From a bacterium (GTDB taxonomy: Bacteria; UBP15; UBA6099; DSWB01): a stretch of 8,060 nucleotides of DNA. This document shows positions 6,809-8,060 of the stretch, piece by piece (within the stretch, counting starts at the first letter, position 1; every line of letters starts with the position of its first letter). Position numbers and translations under genes: made by a program. The notes under the pieces were generated by a model. That model had not been told where the DNA came from, did no database searches, and worked only from the letters and a program-made list of their open reading frames with translations. Where the stretch lies: positions 1-8,060 of the forward strand of contig JAGUYV010000287.1 of assembly GCA_020061125.1 (NCBI GenBank). Reading direction: 5' to 3'.

Positions 6809-6933
6809 ATGTAGGGCGGCATCGCCGAATGCCGCCGCCGCAGAGCAAGCAACAAAGGCAAGGGCGAACACAGGGATAACTCCGGAGGGCACAGAGGCCG
6901 CGCTAAAAACAAACTCCGTGTCTCCGCGGTGTC
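6809..6933 (+). repeat. Composite intergenic repeat, copy B
   Basis: Shorter, diverged copy of the element at 6582-6748 in the same orientation, 227 bases downstream. It keeps the 30-base opening block (6809-6838) with the perfect hairpin at 6815-6836, GGATAAC at 6874-6880, GGGCACAGAGGCC (6887-6899), the GCGCTAAAAACAAA block (6900-6913) and a CCGTGTCTCCGCGGTGTC arm (6916-6933). Compared with copy A it lacks the 22-base palindrome segment, has one instead of two TCTCCGCG units, and has a linker shorter by 13 bases. A TTTTT run follows at 6935-6939, but the pairing before it is weak, so a terminator is not called. Confidence 0.85.
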
Positions 6934-6972
6934 CTTTTTCGAAATCAGCGCAACGGAATAAGTTAGAACAAA

Positions 6973-6978
6973 TATATT
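6973..6978 (+). promoter_or_regulatory. Possible -10 box (TATATT) before the deacetylase gene
   Basis: TATATT stands in a local AT-rich pocket 16 bases before the ATG at 6995. The position 17 bases further upstream (about 6950-6955) does not resemble TTGACA, and the leader would be very short, so this is only a weak candidate. Confidence 0.18.
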
Positions 6979-6994
6979 TTGGAATGCAGCCGGC

Positions 6995-7894
6995 ATGCTG
7001 AATCGCATCAAAAACATACTCACACACCCTGGCATGAGCGCCGTGAATCTGTATGCGCGCGCTGACCGCGCTGGACTGTACCGCCACTACGCGCGCCGGT
7101 GCCGCGCAGCCGGAATCGATCGGCTTTATCTGGTGGTGTCCCTTGACTGCGATTTGACCCGGGACACGGATTGCGCGGCGGCCGTGTGCGAGCGTTTGCG
7201 CGGTCTGGGCGTCACGCCCGTTATGGCTGTGACAGGTGAACTCCTGGAACAGGGCGCCGCCGTCTACCGGGCAATCCATGCGGCCGGTTCCGAATTCATG
7301 AATCACGGACATCGCATGCATACCTACTGGGACGAGCCGTCGGGAGCATACCGCAGTTGTTTTTTTTATGACGCGCTCACCCCGGAGCAGGTGCGCGAGG
7401 ACATACGGCGCGGACACGAGACCGTGCGCGCCGTGATCGGCCAGCCGCCCTGCGGGTTCCGCGCGCCGCATTTCGGGACTTTCCAGACACGCGCGCAGCT
7501 CCGCGCTCTGCACCGGATTCTCAAGGAACTGGATTACGCGTACTCAAGCTCGACTATGCCGTATTTCGGGCTGACAAAAGGAGCCGCATTCCGCGCGCCC
7601 GGAGGCCTCATCGAGTTTCCGGTGTCCGGCATGTGGTCGCGGCCCCTGTCCGTGCTGGACACCTGGAGCTGCTTTGAGGCGCCGGGCCGAGCGCTCGAGA
7701 GCGCCGATTACTTGCGTGAGGGCCGCGCCGTGGCGCGCCATTTCGCCGAAGCGGGTCTGCCCGGGATTTTGAATTATTACGCGGATCCCAGCCACATCGC
7801 GGATCGCGAGGAATTCTTTGAAACAATTGCGGAATGGACGCGTGTTGCGGAACCCGCGGATTACGCGCGGCTGCTGGAGGTCGTGACCCTGTGA
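6995..7894 (+). CDS. Polysaccharide deacetylase family protein (NodB-like), atypical motifs
   Basis: Predicted carbohydrate esterase 4-type protein of 299 residues, which would remove N- or O-acetyl groups from a glycan with a metal-bound water. The first motif is VVSLDCDLTRD (47-57) with Asp51/Asp53, the second region is EFMNHGHRMHTYWD (100-113), the third is GFRAPHFGTF (154-163) with Arg156 and His159, and the last conserved segment is ILNYYADPSHI (258-268). Two departures from the family are visible: the metal-site histidines are not in the usual HxxxH spacing (His104, His106, His109), and the normal HP of the last motif reads DP (Asp264). No signal peptide is visible, suggesting a cytoplasmic enzyme acting on a lipid-linked precursor. 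GGA at 6981-6983 is a poor ribosome site, so the start is less certain; Met14 is an alternative. Activity is uncertain. Confidence 0.82.
   Translation: MLNRIKNILTHPGMSAVNLYARADRAGLYRHYARRCRAAGIDRLYLVVSLDCDLTRDTDCAAAVCERLRGLGVTPVMAVTGELLEQGAAVYRAIHAAGSEFMNHGHRMHTYWDEPSGAYRSCFFYDALTPEQVREDIRRGHETVRAVIGQPPCGFRAPHFGTFQTRAQLRALHRILKELDYAYSSSTMPYFGLTKGAAFRAPGGLIEFPVSGMWSRPLSVLDTWSCFEAPGRALESADYLREGRAVARHFAEAGLPGILNYYADPSHIADREEFFETIAEWTRVAEPADYARLLEVVTL
7876..7880 (+). promoter_or_regulatory. Ribosome binding site for the terminal glycosyltransferase
   Basis: GGAGG is placed 10 bases before the GTG at 7891, within the end of the deacetylase gene. It supports GTG initiation in the GTGA overlap. Confidence 0.5.
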
Positions 7895-8060
7895 GCGCGC
7901 CCCGGCTGCTGTGCGTGAGTTTCTATTTTCCGCCCCTATCGGGTCCCCGCGCGGTGCAGGTGTCGCGGCTGCTGTGCGCTGTGGACGCACGGATGACGGT
8001 TGTGGCGGGCCGCACCGCGGACGAGGGAGTGGATCCCACCATAGCGCCGGATGTGGAGAA
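7891..8060 (+). CDS. Glycosyltransferase N-terminus, GT4-like; 3' partial
   Basis: An open frame runs from a GTG at 7891 to the window end, giving 56 codons without a stop. The product begins MSAPRLLCVSFYFPPLSGPR and continues AVQVSRLLCAVDARMTVVAG. The pattern of a hydrophobic strand, then YFPPLSGPRAVQ, then a helix ending in LL, is typical of the donor-independent N-terminal Rossmann domain of GT4 glycosyltransferases, whose early loop reads like YPPxxGGxxxR. The GTG overlaps the deacetylase stop by 4 bases (GTGA) and has GGAGG in front, so the two are probably translated together. The donor-binding half is outside the window, so only the fold class can be suggested. It would be the second glycosyltransferase of the locus. 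Confidence 0.72.
   Translation, partial: MSAPRLLCVSFYFPPLSGPRAVQVSRLLCAVDARMTVVAGRTADEGVDPTIAPDVE

Larger units (their letters stand above)
6588..6994. other. 407-base gap between asnB and the deacetylase gene
   Basis: The only long non-coding stretch in the window. It holds the two repeat copies. The 60 bases between them (6749-6808) show nothing I recognise beyond a stray AACCACAG that echoes the repeat. After copy B, 6934-6994 is clearly AT-richer than the genes and may carry the promoter of the downstream pair. No tRNA-like or riboswitch-like structure was recognised, and the short open frames here look spurious. Confidence 0.7.

Noticed and set aside
6563-6814. 83-codon plus-strand frame over the end of asnB and repeat copy A
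   Set aside because: It is made mostly of repeat sequence and ends at the TAG of copy B; no ribosome site or known domain.
6794-7513. 239-codon minus-strand open frame across the repeat and the deacetylase start
   Set aside because: It overlaps the NodB-like gene with its recognisable motifs and runs into repeat sequence.

Overview
The window is GC-rich bacterial DNA in which every recognisable gene lies on the + strand. The genes are tightly packed: most neighbours overlap or lie within a few bases. The content is that of a surface-polysaccharide or glycoconjugate biosynthesis locus, with two asparagine-synthetase-type (AsnB) proteins, two class I SAM-dependent methyltransferases, two GT4-like glycosyltransferases (one cut by the window end), a NodB-like polysaccharide deacetylase and one unrecognised small protein with a C-terminal membrane segment. 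No rRNA, tRNA, integrase, transposase or CRISPR array was seen. The phylum cannot be fixed from sequence alone. The CACAGAG / CTCCGCG intergenic repeats resemble, from memory only, repeats of large environmental genomes such as the PVC group and similar phyla.

Layout. 1-1278: 5'-truncated AsnB-like synthetase domain. 1271-2095: methyltransferase. 2092-3276: GT4-like glycosyltransferase. 3329-3826: small protein of unknown function with a terminal transmembrane helix. 3828-4700: second methyltransferase. 4707-6587: complete two-domain AsnB with the N-terminal Cys nucleophile. 6588-6994: a 407-base gap holding two diverged copies of a composite palindromic repeat and then a short AT-rich stretch. 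6995-7894: polysaccharide deacetylase. 7891-8060: the start of a glycosyltransferase that leaves the window.

How the genes may work together (inference). The first six genes look like one translationally coupled operon. The last two form a second coupled pair, which may have its own promoter after the repeats. Glycosyltransferases would assemble a glycan, methyltransferases would cap or decorate it, the deacetylase would remove N- or O-acetyl groups, and the AsnB-type proteins could amidate a carboxylate. AsnB homologues in O-antigen clusters have been linked to amidation of uronic acids, so an amidated-uronate glycan is one testable idea.

The least ordinary observations are: an AsnB paralogue whose synthetase site departs from the norm (GNGADE instead of GEGSDE, and no KVDR-type segment); a deacetylase with altered second and last NodB motifs; three identical T8 tracts inside three different GC-rich genes; a repeat copy whose first bases supply the asnB stop codon; and the unrecognised membrane-tailed protein.
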